From NCBI GenBank assembly GCA_025463925.1, contig JAODBK010000080.1:1-64000 (forward strand): a stretch of 64,000 nucleotides of DNA. Reading direction: 5' to 3'. This document shows, in pieces, positions 51,567 through 60,217 of the stretch (position 1 is the stretch's first letter; each line of letters begins with the position of its first letter). A program made the position numbers and the translations under genes. The DNA is from Acidimicrobiales bacterium (GTDB taxonomy: Bacteria; Actinomycetota; Acidimicrobiia; Acidimicrobiales; AC-14). The notes beneath the pieces are model-generated. The model saw nothing but the letters and a program-made list of their open reading frames with translations, was not told the origin of the DNA and made no database searches.

Positions 51567-53063
51567 GTGGCGTTCGTCCCCGAGGAGCTGGCCGACCGAG
51601 CCGGCAGCTACCCCGACCGCGCCGCGGTGCGGGTCGACGGCGGCGGGGAGATCACGTTCGCCGAGTGGGACCGCCAGGCCAACGCTGCCGCGCGCGGGCT
51701 GGTCGACCGGTATGCCGTCGGCAAGGGCGACCGGGTCGCGCTGCTGCTGCCGAACGCCGAAGCGATCGCGTTCCACATCTCCTATGTCGCCGTCCATCGA
51801 GCCGGCGCGGCCGCGGTGCCGGTGAACACGCGGTACGCCCGGCGTGAGATCGAGCACGTGCTGACCGACGCCGAACCGCAGGTGATCGTCACCGACGAGG
51901 ACCACCGCGCGCTGATCGACGAGATCGTCAGCGGGCTGCCGACGAAACCGGCGGTCGCGGTCGTCGGCGCCGAGTGGGCCGAGCTCACCGCCGGCGACGG
52001 CTCGCCGTTCTCGGTCGGACTGCGCGGCGACGACCTGGCCGACGTCTTCTACACGTCGGGCACCACCGGCCTGCCGAAGGGCGTGGCGTCCACCCACGAC
52101 AACACCGCGCACCACTCCATCCCGGCGCTGCGCGGCGGTGGCGTGTTCCTCCACTGCATCCCGTTGACGAGCTACACCGGCCTGGCCGGCGGCCTGCACA
52201 CGCCGCTGCGGTTGGCCGTCACCAGCGTGGCGATGCCGGCGTTCGACACCGCGCGCATGGCCGAGCTCATCGAGGAGCAGAAGGCCAACTGGCTCATGAT
52301 GGTGCCGGCCCAGATCCTGCTCCTGCTCGACTCCGGCGCGCTCGACGGACGCGACACGTCGTCGGTCGCGACAGTGATGTTCGGCGGCGCGCCGACGCCG
52401 CCGGCCGCGATCGCGCGCCTCGCCGAGGCCTTCCCGCGCGCGCTGCTGATGCCGGGCTACGGCCTCACCGAGGGCGGCAGCAGCATCTGCGTGATGCCGC
52501 CGGGCGAGGCGCTCAAGCGGCCAGGCGCGGTCGGCAAGCCGATGGCGGGCGTCGACATCCGCATCGTCGACGACGACGGCATTGAGGTCGCAACCGGCGA
52601 GGTCGGCGAGATCACGCTGAAGTTGCCCGCCGGGCAGCGGTCGTACTTCCGCGACCCGGAGGCCACGGCCGACACGTGGCGCGACGGCTGGGTGCACACC
52701 GGCGATGTCGGCCGGATCGATCACGACGGCTTCCTCTACGTCGTCGACCGCAAGAAGGACATGATCATCCGCGGCGGCTACAACGTGTACTGCGTCGAGG
52801 TCGAGGCCGCGCTCTACGAGCATCCCGACGTCGCCGAGGTGGCGGTCGTCGGCGTGCCCCACGCGATGCTCGGTCAGGACGTGTGCGCGGTCGTGCGCCT
52901 GCACGACGGCGCGCCGCCGCTCACCGTCGACGCCGCCCGCGCCTTCTGCGAGGAGCGGATCGCCGACTACAAGCGGCCCCGGCGGGTCGTCGTGTGGGAC
53001 GGCCCGCTCCCCCGCAACTCGGTGGGCAAGGTCGACAAGAAGGCGCTCGCAGCCGGGTTGTAG
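51567..53063 (+). CDS. Class I adenylate-forming acyl-CoA synthetase/ligase
   Basis: A 498-residue ligase with FYTSGTTGLPKGVASTHDN (about 161-179), PGYGLTEGGS (about 296-305), TGDVGRIDHDGFLYVVDRKKDMIIRGGYNVY (hinge, about 378-408) and the C-terminal NSVGKVDKKAL lysine motif. All catalytic motifs are present. Start GTG 51567 is assumed; GTG codons at 51543 and 51558 are alternatives. It probably activates the substrate acid for the amidohydrolase, CoA-transferase and NTF2-like enzymes around it. Confidence 0.92.
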   Translation: MAFVPEELADRAGSYPDRAAVRVDGGGEITFAEWDRQANAAARGLVDRYAVGKGDRVALLLPNAEAIAFHISYVAVHRAGAAAVPVNTRYARREIEHVLTDAEPQVIVTDEDHRALIDEIVSGLPTKPAVAVVGAEWAELTAGDGSPFSVGLRGDDLADVFYTSGTTGLPKGVASTHDNTAHHSIPALRGGGVFLHCIPLTSYTGLAGGLHTPLRLAVTSVAMPAFDTARMAELIEEQKANWLMMVPAQILLLLDSGALDGRDTSSVATVMFGGAPTPPAAIARLAEAFPRALLMPGYGLTEGGSSICVMPPGEALKRPGAVGKPMAGVDIRIVDDDGIEVATGEVGEITLKLPAGQRSYFRDPEATADTWRDGWVHTGDVGRIDHDGFLYVVDRKKDMIIRGGYNVYCVEVEAALYEHPDVAEVAVVGVPHAMLGQDVCAVVRLHDGAPPLTVDAARAFCEERIADYKRPRRVVVWDGPLPRNSVGKVDKKALAAGL

Positions 53064-53064
53064 C

Positions 53065-53080
53065 CTGACGGCGCCGTCAG
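53065..53080. promoter_or_regulatory. Perfect 16-bp palindrome upstream of amidohydrolase
   Basis: CTGACGGCGCCGTCAG begins two bases after the ligase stop. It has the CTGAC-n6-GTCAG frame also found at 51534. A ribosome-binding site AAGGAG follows at 53083, before the GTG at 53095. Confidence 0.6.
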
Positions 53081-53094
53081 CGAAGGAGCACTCC

Positions 53095-54372
53095 GTGCAG
53101 CTCGAAGACCTCATCCTGGTCAGCGTCGACGACCACGTCGTCGAACCCCCCGACATGTTCGACCGCCACCTGTCGGCGAAGTGGCGCGACGTGGCGCCGC
53201 GCATCGTGCAGAAGGACGACGGCACCGACGTGTGGCAGTACGACGGCAAGGAGATCCCGAACATCGGGCTCAACGCGGTCGCCGGCCGGCCGCCCGAGGA
53301 GTACGGCATGGAGCCCACCTCCTTCGCCGAGATCCGGCCGGGCTGCTACGACATCGACCAGCGCATCCGTGACATGAACGCCAACGGCGTGCTCGGGTCC
53401 ATGTGCTTCTCCTCGTTCCCGAACCTGTGCGGACAGCTGTTCGCCCGCTCGTCGGATCTGGACGCGGCGCTGGCCATCCTCCAGGCCTACAACGACTGGC
53501 ACATCGAGGAGTGGTGCGGCAGCTACCCCGGCCGCTTCATCCCGCTGATCCTCCCGCCGATCTGGGATCCCGAACTGATGGCCGCCGAGGTGCGGCGGGT
53601 CGCGGCGAAGGGCTGCCACGCGGTGTCGTTCTCGGAGAACCCGGCCAAGCTGAAGCTGCCGAGCTTTCACTCCGACCACTGGGACCCGTTCTGGTCGGCG
53701 TGCCAGGACGAGGGCACGATCGTCTGCATGCACATCGGCTCGTCGTCGTCGATGGTCATCACCGCACCCGACGCGCCGATCGACGTGCTCATCAGCCTGC
53801 AGCCGGTGAACATCGTGCAGGCGGCCGCCGACCTCTTGTGGTCCCCGGTCCTGCGCAAGTTCCGCGAGCTGAAGGTGGCGCTGTCGGAGGGCGGCATCGG
53901 CTGGATCCCGTACTTCTTCGACCGCGTCGACTGGATCTACACCCGGCACCACGCGTGGACCGGGCAGGACTTCGGCGACCAGCTGCCGAGCCAGTTCTTC
54001 CGCGAGCGCTTCGTGACGTGCTTCATCGACGACCCGACCGGGATCACGGTGCGCGACAGAGTCGGCATCGACACCATCTGCTGGGAGTGCGACTACCCGC
54101 ACTCCGACTCCACCTGGCCCACGTCGCCCGAGTTCCTCATGAAGTCGCTCGACGGCGTGCCCGACGACGAGATCGACAAGATGACGTACCAGAACGCGCT
54201 CAGGCATTTCCGCTTCGACCCGTTCGCGCACCGGCCGAAGGAGCAGTGCTCCGTCGGCGCGCTGCGCGCCCTGGCGGCCGATGTCGACGTGCGGCCGAAG
54301 AGCGCCGGCGTGCGCTCGGGGACACCGAAGGCGACGAACGCCACCTACCTCACGACGGCCCGCAAGGTCTGA
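53095..54372 (+). CDS. Amidohydrolase 2 family TIM-barrel metal hydrolase/decarboxylase
   Basis: A 425-residue relative of the protein at 41738. Its entry motif is [18 protein letters not shown] (about 9-26). Later blocks are [13 protein letters not shown] (about 211-223), [19 protein letters not shown] (about 259-277) and [17 protein letters not shown] (about 327-343). The DDHVVEP entry and the late Asp-Tyr-Pro-His are shared by both and should bind the catalytic metal. It shares a palindromic operator with the upstream ligase. Its stop overlaps a CTG that may start the sigma-factor gene. Confidence 0.88.
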   Translation: MQLEDLILVSVDDHVVEPPDMFDRHLSAKWRDVAPRIVQKDDGTDVWQYDGKEIPNIGLNAVAGRPPEEYGMEPTSFAEIRPGCYDIDQRIRDMNANGVLGSMCFSSFPNLCGQLFARSSDLDAALAILQAYNDWHIEEWCGSYPGRFIPLILPPIWDPELMAAEVRRVAAKGCHAVSFSENPAKLKLPSFHSDHWDPFWSACQDEGTIVCMHIGSSSSMVITAPDAPIDVLISLQPVNIVQAAADLLWSPVLRKFRELKVALSEGGIGWIPYFFDRVDWIYTRHHAWTGQDFGDQLPSQFFRERFVTCFIDDPTGITVRDRVGIDTICWECDYPHSDSTWPTSPEFLMKSLDGVPDDEIDKMTYQNALRHFRFDPFAHRPKEQCSVGALRALAADVDVRPKSAGVRSGTPKATNATYLTTARKV

Positions 54373-55331
54373 GCATCCCCCGCCGGTGGTGGGCGCGTGG
54401 CTACCGTCGATCCATCTCCGCTGACGCCGACGACCTGATCCGCCTCTACCTGCGCGAGATCGGAAGCCACCCGCTCCTCACCGCCGAGGACGAGGTCGCG
54501 CTTGCGATCACGATGGAGACCGGCCGGGCCGCCGACGACACGCTCGCGGCGGCGCCGGCGCCGAAGGGCGCGACGGCCAAGCGGCTCCGCGCCGAGTCGG
54601 CCGCCGGGCTCGACGCGCGCCAGCACTTCATCCGGGCCAACCTCCGCCTCGTCGTCTCGATCGCCAAGCGGTACCAGACGAGCGGGCTGCCGCTCCTCGA
54701 CCTCGTGCAGGAGGGCAACCTCGGGCTGATGCGGGCGGTCGAGAAGTTCGACCATCGCAAGGGCTTCAAGTTCTCGACGTACGCGACGTGGTGGGTGCGC
54801 CAGGCGATCAGCCGGGCCATCGCCGACAAGGGCCGGACGATCCGGGTTCCGGTGCACCTCGTCGAGACCGTGACCCAGGTCGGCCGGGCGTCGGCCCGCA
54901 TGAGCAAGGCCCTCGGTCGCGACCCGACGCCCGAGGAGATCGCCAACGCCACCGGCCTGCCCGTCGAGCGGGTGCTGGCGGCGCAGCAGCTCGGCCCCGA
55001 TCCGGTATCGCTGTTCGCGCGCGTCGGCGACGACCAAGCCGAGCTCGTCGACTTCCTCGAGGACCGCAACGCCGAGGCGCCGTTCGACGCCGCGATGGCC
55101 GCGGTCGGCCAGCAGGAGCTGCGTTCGGCGCTGTCGGCACTGTCCGATCGCGAGCAGCGCGTGCTGGAGCTCAGGTTCGGGCTCATGGGCGATCGCCCGC
55201 GGACGCTCGACGAGGTCGGGAAGGAGTTCTCGCTCACTCGCGAGCGGATCCGGCAGATCGAGGCGAAGGCGCTCTCGAAGCTGCGGCACCCGTCCACGCC
55301 GCCGGCGCTGCGCGCGCTCGCGGCGTTCTAA
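54369..55331 (+). CDS. Group 2 sigma-70 factor (SigB/HrdB-like)
   Basis: A sigma-70 of about 320 residues. Region 1.2 is [24 protein letters not shown] (about 20-43). Region 2 contains [58 protein letters not shown], and region 3 follows. Region 4 ends [26 protein letters not shown]. The lack of a long N-terminal 1.1 region points to a stationary-phase/stress type. No ATG, GTG or TTG occurs in frame before region 1.2. The CTG at 54369 overlaps the amidohydrolase stop (CTGA) and is the best candidate, but this is uncertain. Confidence 0.88.
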   Translation: MSIPRRWWARGYRRSISADADDLIRLYLREIGSHPLLTAEDEVALAITMETGRAADDTLAAAPAPKGATAKRLRAESAAGLDARQHFIRANLRLVVSIAKRYQTSGLPLLDLVQEGNLGLMRAVEKFDHRKGFKFSTYATWWVRQAISRAIADKGRTIRVPVHLVETVTQVGRASARMSKALGRDPTPEEIANATGLPVERVLAAQQLGPDPVSLFARVGDDQAELVDFLEDRNAEAPFDAAMAAVGQQELRSALSALSDREQRVLELRFGLMGDRPRTLDEVGKEFSLTRERIRQIEAKALSKLRHPSTPPALRALAAF

Positions 55332-55822
55332 TCGGCGGTCGCCGGGCCTCGCTCCCGGCGGGCCAGCGTCACCAACGCGCCCGCGGCCTCGTGCTGCAGC
55401 TCGGGGAGCTCGCGAGGCGGGAACCAGCGGACCTCGGTGATCTCGGGTGAGGTCGGTCGCACCGATGCCGGATCGGTGCCCGGTGCCGGGCGGGCCTTGA
55501 AGATGACGTCGACCCGGCGAGGCTTCGGGTCGACCACGACGGTCGGCTCACCGACCAGCTCGATGGCGAGGCCCACTTCCTCGAGCGCCTCGCGGCTGGC
55601 CGCATCGGGCGGCGCCTCACCGCGGGCCAGCAGGCCACCGGGGAAACCCCAACGCTTGCGGTACGAATGGCGGACGAGCAACAGCGCGCCGTCGGATCGC
55701 TCGACGATGCAGATCGCTCCCACGCTGAACGACGGCGCGACCCGGCGCACGACGAACCGCCGGCCGCCGACCGGCAGCCGCCGGTACACCTTCAACAACA
55801 GGAGGTGGAGCCGCGCCAGCAC
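55328..55822 (-). CDS. Nudix hydrolase
   Basis: A 164-residue Nudix protein. The full Nudix box (G-x5-E-x7-R-E-x2-E-E-x-G) occupies about residues 63-85 ([20 protein letters not shown]). An upstream [21 protein letters not shown] strand is typical of ADP-ribose or nucleoside-diphosphate-linked substrates. Its N-terminus is basic with a short hydrophobic run. The stop overlaps the convergent sigma-factor gene by four bases. A GC-rich hairpin separates it from whiB upstream. Confidence 0.88.
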   Translation of the reverse strand: MLARLHLLLLKVYRRLPVGGRRFVVRRVAPSFSVGAICIVERSDGALLLVRHSYRKRWGFPGGLLARGEAPPDAASREALEEVGLAIELVGEPTVVVDPKPRRVDVIFKARPAPGTDPASVRPTSPEITEVRWFPPRELPELQHEAAGALVTLARRERGPATAD

Positions 55823-55849
55823 CGGCCAAGCCTACGTGCGACCCCGCTG

Positions 55850-55882
55850 GGCCCCGCGCCCCTCGGGTGGGACGCGGGGCCC
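55850..55882 (-). terminator. GC-rich hairpin downstream of whiB
   Basis: The perfect 10-bp arms GGGCCCCGCG and CGCGGGGCCC flank a 13-base loop. The hairpin lies 66 bases after the whiB stop and 28 bases before the Nudix start. It has no T-run but is likely to end whiB transcription. Confidence 0.5.
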
Positions 55883-55947
55883 GCGATTGACCGGCCGGGT
55901 TGCCGGAGACGGTTCGCGTGCTGCGTCACCGTCGCCGCCGGCCTGGA

Positions 55948-56247
55948 CTATGCGCTGATCGGCTGCCGGGCGTGCTTCGGCGGCCGGCCACGAGGGCGCT
56001 TGAACGCGAGGACCTTCCCATTGAGGAAGAGCTGGCCGCCCCACACGCCCCAGGGCTCGCGCCGGGCGAGCGCGCCTTGGAGGCAGTCGTCTCGCAGCGG
56101 GCAATCGCCGCAGATCGCCTTGGCGTGCGCGATGTCGTCGAGCTGCTCCGAGAAGAACAGCGCGACCATCGTCCCGGCGCTGTCGTTGCACCGGGCCTCG
56201 GCCCATTGCCCTCGCTCCTGCTCATCGACTGCCAGTTGGGCGAACAT
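55948..56247 (-). CDS. whiB7: WhiB7-like iron-sulfur transcriptional regulator
   Basis: A 99-residue WhiB protein. The [4Fe-4S] ligands are Cys20, Cys46, Cys49 and Cys55 (CGDCPLRDDC). The sigma-contact turn is EPWGVWGG (64-71), and a C-terminal AT-hook follows, KRPRGRPPK. The EPW before GVWGG and the RGRP AT-hook are the marks of WhiB7, the activator of intrinsic drug resistance in mycobacteria and streptomycetes, which binds the housekeeping sigma and AT-rich DNA. The ATG at 56247 has GGGGAGAGG upstream. A terminator and a small upstream ORF in the leader point to attenuation control. Confidence 0.85.
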   Translation of the reverse strand: MFAQLAVDEQERGQWAEARCNDSAGTMVALFFSEQLDDIAHAKAICGDCPLRDDCLQGALARREPWGVWGGQLFLNGKVLAFKRPRGRPPKHARQPISA

Positions 56248-56294
56248 CTCGCCTCTCCCCTCTTCCGTGGTCTCGGGTCCTGCGAAAAAATGAA

Positions 56295-56322
56295 GCGGCC
56301 GCCGGGATTTCCCGACGGCCGC
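56295..56322 (-). terminator. Intrinsic terminator/attenuator in the whiB7 leader
   Basis: The 12-bp arms (11 of 12 paired, GCGGCCGTCGGG / CCCGGCGGCCGC on the leftward strand) with an AAAT-type loop are followed by TTCATTTTTTC. This is the only hairpin in the window with a real U-tract. It lies between the small upstream ORF and whiB7, so readthrough would be needed to express whiB7 from the upstream promoter. Confidence 0.8.
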
Positions 56323-56349
56323 TGGCCCTTCACGGAGGTTCCGGTGGTG

Positions 56350-56535
56350 TTACCCGGTACTGATCCCTCCCAGAGCCAGTGGCCGCTCGATGCGATTGCC
56401 GTGCAGCGTCACCTGGACGGTTGCCGGCGTCGCGCTGCGCTTGGTGGCAAACGGCGAGGCGAAGAGCCAGAGCGCGCGCGCGTCGACGCCGCACATGCCG
56501 TTCGGCGTGTCGGCGTACATCGTGCGTGCTGCCAT
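56350..56535 (-). CDS. 61-codon upstream ORF in the whiB7 leader
   Basis: A small reading frame (MAARTMYADTPNGMCGVD... ending ALGGISTG) with GAGGT 8-12 bases before its ATG and a TAA stop 28 bases before the terminator stem. It resembles no known protein. In mycobacterial and streptomycete whiB7, a translated upstream ORF governs whether an antiterminator or terminator forms when ribosomes stall. The same order here suggests this is a regulatory leader ORF, although an independent small protein cannot be excluded. Confidence 0.6.
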   Translation of the reverse strand: MAARTMYADTPNGMCGVDARALWLFASPFATKRSATPATVQVTLHGNRIERPLALGGISTG

Positions 56536-56607
56536 CTGAGCGACCTCGTGATTCGCAGGCCCGAGACGGTCCCGGGCTCGGATATCGGAACACGACCCGG
56601 GTCCGGG

Positions 56608-56613
56608 CGTCAA
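56608..56613 (-). promoter_or_regulatory. Possible -35 (TTGACG) of the whiB7 leader
   Basis: The leftward strand reads TTGACG about 75 bases before the upstream ORF. The matching -10 is unclear (GATATC lies somewhat too far downstream). Several CCCGGG-containing segments between this box and the ORF could pair in alternative leader structures. Confidence 0.3.
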
Positions 56614-56764
56614 CCGAATTACGGCGCCAACCGCCGACCTGGGCGTCCCCGGGGCGTCGTTCACCCGTCGTTCACGAGCGAATTGGGAGGATCGGCTCCC
56701 GGCCGGGTCGAACTGAAACGGAGAGAAGGTGGACTGGGGCGGTCTGTAAGGGGAAAGGGCTGAA

Positions 56765-59245
56765 GTGCGCGCAGGGCAAGCGGCCGCGGACCCGGGCGCC
56801 CCGTGGAAGGTGCGTACCGACGGCAAGTTCTTCGCCCTCGGCGGCGACCGGTTCTCGTTCCGCGGCGTGACGTACGGGACCTTCGGCGCCCGGGAGGACG
56901 GCGCCCTGTTCCCCGACCGAGAACAGGTCAAGCGCGACTTCGCTGCGATGCGAGAGGCCGGATTCACCGTCGTCCGGACCTACACCTCACCACCCGACGA
57001 CGTCGTCGAGCTCGCCGCGGACTGGGATCTGCGCCTTCTCGTCGGCGTCTTCTACCCTGACTGGCGCTATCTCCTCGGCCGGTCACGTCGCGACCAGCGC
57101 CGGGTCGCCGCGGAGGCCCGGGCAACCGTTCGCGCCTCAGCCGCGCATTTTGCCGGGGTCGAGCACGTCCTCGCGCTCTCGCTCGGCAACGAGGTCCCGG
57201 CCGACGTGATCCGCTGGGTCGGCACGACGCGGGTCGCTCATGTGATCGAAGACCTCGCTGAGATCGTCCGCGAGGAGGACCCCGACCAGCTCGTCACGTA
57301 CGCCAACTACCCCACAGCGGAGTACCTGCCGCTCGAGAACCTGGACTTCCTTACCTTCAACGTGTTCCTCGAGCGTCAGCCGGACTTCCGGCGGTACCTC
57401 ACCCGCCTCCACCACCTGGCAGGTGATCGACCGCTCATCCTTGGTGAGATCGGACTCGACGCGGGGAATGACGGGGCCGGGAGCCCGGGCGAGCTGCACC
57501 AGGCGGAGGTGCTCGACTGGCAACTCGCGACGGCACTCGAGCGCGGTGTGGCAGGCACATGCCTTTTCTCGTGGACCGACGAATGGAGCGTCGCCGGCCA
57601 ACGTGTCGAAGGATGGCATTTCGGGCTCACCCACAGTGACCGATCGCCGCGTCCGTCACTCACCGTCGCTGCGCACTGGAACGGCACGACCGTCGCCGAT
57701 CTCGAATACCCCTGGCCGAGTATCAGCGTGGTGATCTGCGCGTACAACGCGGCAGCGACGCTCGACGAGTGCCTCCGCCGCACGGCCGCGCTCGACTACC
57801 CGTCCCTTGATCTGCTCGTCGTCGACGACGGGTCGACGGATGACACCGCCGCCATTGCTCGGCGTTACGACAACGTCCGGCTCGTCACCATCGAGCACGC
57901 CGGCCTCTCCACTGCCCGCAACGCCGGCCTCGCCGCGGCGCGCGGCGCGCTCGTCGCGTATCTCGACGCCGATGCGTATCCGTCCCGCGAATGGCCGTAC
58001 TTTCTGGCGCTCGGAATGGACAGCGCGACCGTGGGCGGCGTCGGCGGGCCCAACGTGCCGCCGAAGGACGATCCGCGCGGAGCTCATCAAGTAGCGCGGG
58101 CCCCCGGCGGCCCGGTTCACGTCCTGCTCAGCGACGATCGGGCCGAGCACGTCCCGGGCTGCAACATGGCGTTCTGGAAGCCGGTGCTCGCGGAGGTCGG
58201 CGGATTCGATCCCATCTACACCGCGGCGGGTGACGATGTCGATCTCTGCTGGAAGGTACTCGATCGGGGATGGGAGATCGCGTTCCATCCTGCGGCGCTC
58301 GTGTGGCACCACAGACGTCCCGGGCTCAGGGCCTACCTCAGACAGCAGCGGGGCTACGGGAAGGCCGAGGCGCTCGTCGAGGCGCGCCACCCGGACCGAT
58401 TCACGCCATTCGGCACGGCTCGCTGGCGCGGCAGCATCTACGACTCGTTCACGCCGCGCCGAGTGCGGGGCCGTGTCTATCGCGGTCTCTACGGTGCGGC
58501 GAGCTACCAGTCCGTGTACCGCAGCGGCGGACACGCGCTCGACATCGCGCACCAGGTCGGTGTACCGGTCGCGGTCCTCGGGTTGGCCAGCGCGCCATTC
58601 GCCACCGTTCGGCCGGCGTTCGGGATGCCGGCGGTTCTCGCCGCCACAGTGCTCGTGTTCCTCGGCCTCATTGACGCGAGCCACACGCGGCCACCCGGCG
58701 GTGTGACGCGCCGCATCCGGTTCCGATTCGGCGTCGCGACACTCCACCTGTTCCAGCCCATCGTTCGCACATGGGGCCGCATGCGCGAAGCCAGAAGCGC
58801 TCGGCGACTCCCACGGTCGGCCACGCTCGCCGTGCCGGTCCGCCGGATCGGTCGAAACGTGTGGTTGTTCGCAGCCAACGGCCCACGCGCCGAACTCGCG
58901 GCCGCGCTCGTCTCGCGCCTCCGTTCCGTCGGCCTTCGCGCCGTGTCAGCGACCGGATGGGAGAGCTTCGACGCCCGCCTTCTGGGGTCATTGCTGCTGT
59001 ACGGTGATCTCGTCTCGAGCAGCCATCCCGATGGCTGTGTGCAAGTGACGATGGTCCGACGGCCACGTCTTGTGCGCGCGCTCGCGGTCGGAGTGCTCAT
59101 CGGCGCCGCGGCTCAGCTTTCGATGCCGGTCGGGCTATTCCTTGGCGCGGTCGCGCTCGCTGATCTCGCCCGAGGGCTGTGGCGGACCGGTCCTCGTTTC
59201 CTCGGTCGGACGATCGGCCGTTGGTCTCCCGAGGCGGTCGAATAG
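56765..59245 (+). CDS. Glycoside hydrolase (clan A-like) fused to GT2 glycosyltransferase
   Basis: An 826-residue two-enzyme protein. Residues ~15-310 form a TIM-barrel glycosidase: FSFRGVTYGTFG near the start, the acid/base Glu in SLGNEVPAD (near 141) and the nucleophile Glu in ILGEIGLDAG (near 226). Residues ~318-560 are a GT2: ISVVICAYNAAATL, VVDDGSTDDTAA (near 353), YLDADAYPS (near 399) and AGDDVDLCWKVLDRGW (near 488). Hydrophobic segments near 600-640 and 760-810 suggest membrane attachment. It is the first gene of a coupled rightward glycan operon (next start overlaps its stop). Confidence 0.88.
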   Translation: MRAGQAAADPGAPWKVRTDGKFFALGGDRFSFRGVTYGTFGAREDGALFPDREQVKRDFAAMREAGFTVVRTYTSPPDDVVELAADWDLRLLVGVFYPDWRYLLGRSRRDQRRVAAEARATVRASAAHFAGVEHVLALSLGNEVPADVIRWVGTTRVAHVIEDLAEIVREEDPDQLVTYANYPTAEYLPLENLDFLTFNVFLERQPDFRRYLTRLHHLAGDRPLILGEIGLDAGNDGAGSPGELHQAEVLDWQLATALERGVAGTCLFSWTDEWSVAGQRVEGWHFGLTHSDRSPRPSLTVAAHWNGTTVADLEYPWPSISVVICAYNAAATLDECLRRTAALDYPSLDLLVVDDGSTDDTAAIARRYDNVRLVTIEHAGLSTARNAGLAAARGALVAYLDADAYPSREWPYFLALGMDSATVGGVGGPNVPPKDDPRGAHQVARAPGGPVHVLLSDDRAEHVPGCNMAFWKPVLAEVGGFDPIYTAAGDDVDLCWKVLDRGWEIAFHPAALVWHHRRPGLRAYLRQQRGYGKAEALVEARHPDRFTPFGTARWRGSIYDSFTPRRVRGRVYRGLYGAASYQSVYRSGGHALDIAHQVGVPVAVLGLASAPFATVRPAFGMPAVLAATVLVFLGLIDASHTRPPGGVTRRIRFRFGVATLHLFQPIVRTWGRMREARSARRLPRSATLAVPVRRIGRNVWLFAANGPRAELAAALVSRLRSVGLRAVSATGWESFDARLLGSLLLYGDLVSSSHPDGCVQVTMVRRPRLVRALAVGVLIGAAAQLSMPVGLFLGAVALADLARGLWRTGPRFLGRTIGRWSPEAVE

Positions 59246-60210
59246 TGCGAAGGGCCCTCGTGCTCGGTGCCGGAGGCTTCCTTGGGTCGCATGTCGCGCG
59301 CCGGCTGGTGCGCGACGGATGGAGCGTGTCGGGTCTCGTCCACGATGCCGGTGCACCGCACGTCGCGAGCCGTCTCGACGGCGCGCTCGAGGAGGTCGAG
59401 CTCGTCACAGGCGATGCAGCGGATCCCGAACTTTTGCTGCAACTCGTTGTCGGCGTCGACGCGGTGTTCCCATTCGCCGGCCATTCCGGCGCGGCGCGGA
59501 GCCTCGCTGAGCCTTTCGAAGACCTGGTCGCCAATGCCGGTGGCCAACTGGCTGTTCTCGAAGCACTCCGACAGCAAAACCGCGACGCCCGAGTGGTGTT
59601 CCCGGGTTCCCGACTCCAGTACGGGCGGCCTCATTTCCTGCCAGTGACAGAGGACCATCCCCAGGATCCGATCAGTCTCTATGGCATGCACAAGATGGTG
59701 GGCGAGCACTACCACCGCCTGTACCACGACCTGTACGGGCTGCCGACATGCTGCCTGCGCATCTCGATCCCGTACGGTCCCCACCAAAACCGTCGCGACC
59801 GCGCATTTGGGGTTGTCGGTAATTTCCTCGCCGCGGCGGCGAGCGACGGCGAGATTCAGGTCTACGGCAACGGAACGCAGCGGCGCGACTACGTCTTCGT
59901 CGACGATCTTGTCGACCTGTGCGTCGCGGCAGCGACCAATCCCACGGCTGTTGGAAGCGTGTTCAATGCTGGTGGCCCGGCACCCGTGTCGATCGGCGCA
60001 ATGGCCGAAGCCGTGGTCAAGACCGTCGGACACGGTCGGGTGGTGAGCGTGCCTTGGCCTGCGCTTGAAGCATTCGTGGAGACCGGCGACTACGTGAGTG
60101 ATTTGAGCCGTGCCGAAGCGGCGCTGGGATGGAAGCCAACCGTCACCCTTGAGCACGGCCTCGCAGCGACGTGGGCGGCGCTGGCACCCACGCTCACTGC
60201 GGCCGGTTGA
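59245..60210 (+). CDS. NAD-dependent epimerase/dehydratase (extended SDR)
   Basis: A 321-residue extended SDR of the nucleotide-sugar type. The Rossmann loop is VLGAGGFLGSHVARRLV (about 5-21). The catalytic Ser (FPGSRLQYG, near 121) and Tyr-x3-Lys in YGMHKMVGE (near 148) follow, as does the RDYVFVDDLVDLCVAA block typical of UDP-sugar 4-epimerases/dehydratases. The GTG start overlaps the previous stop (TAGTG). It probably makes the activated sugar used by the neighbouring glycosyltransferases. Confidence 0.9.
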   Translation: MRRALVLGAGGFLGSHVARRLVRDGWSVSGLVHDAGAPHVASRLDGALEEVELVTGDAADPELLLQLVVGVDAVFPFAGHSGAARSLAEPFEDLVANAGGQLAVLEALRQQNRDARVVFPGSRLQYGRPHFLPVTEDHPQDPISLYGMHKMVGEHYHRLYHDLYGLPTCCLRISIPYGPHQNRRDRAFGVVGNFLAAAASDGEIQVYGNGTQRRDYVFVDDLVDLCVAAATNPTAVGSVFNAGGPAPVSIGAMAEAVVKTVGHGRVVSVPWPALEAFVETGDYVSDLSRAEAALGWKPTVTLEHGLAATWAALAPTLTAAG

Positions 60211-60217
60211 GATCGCA

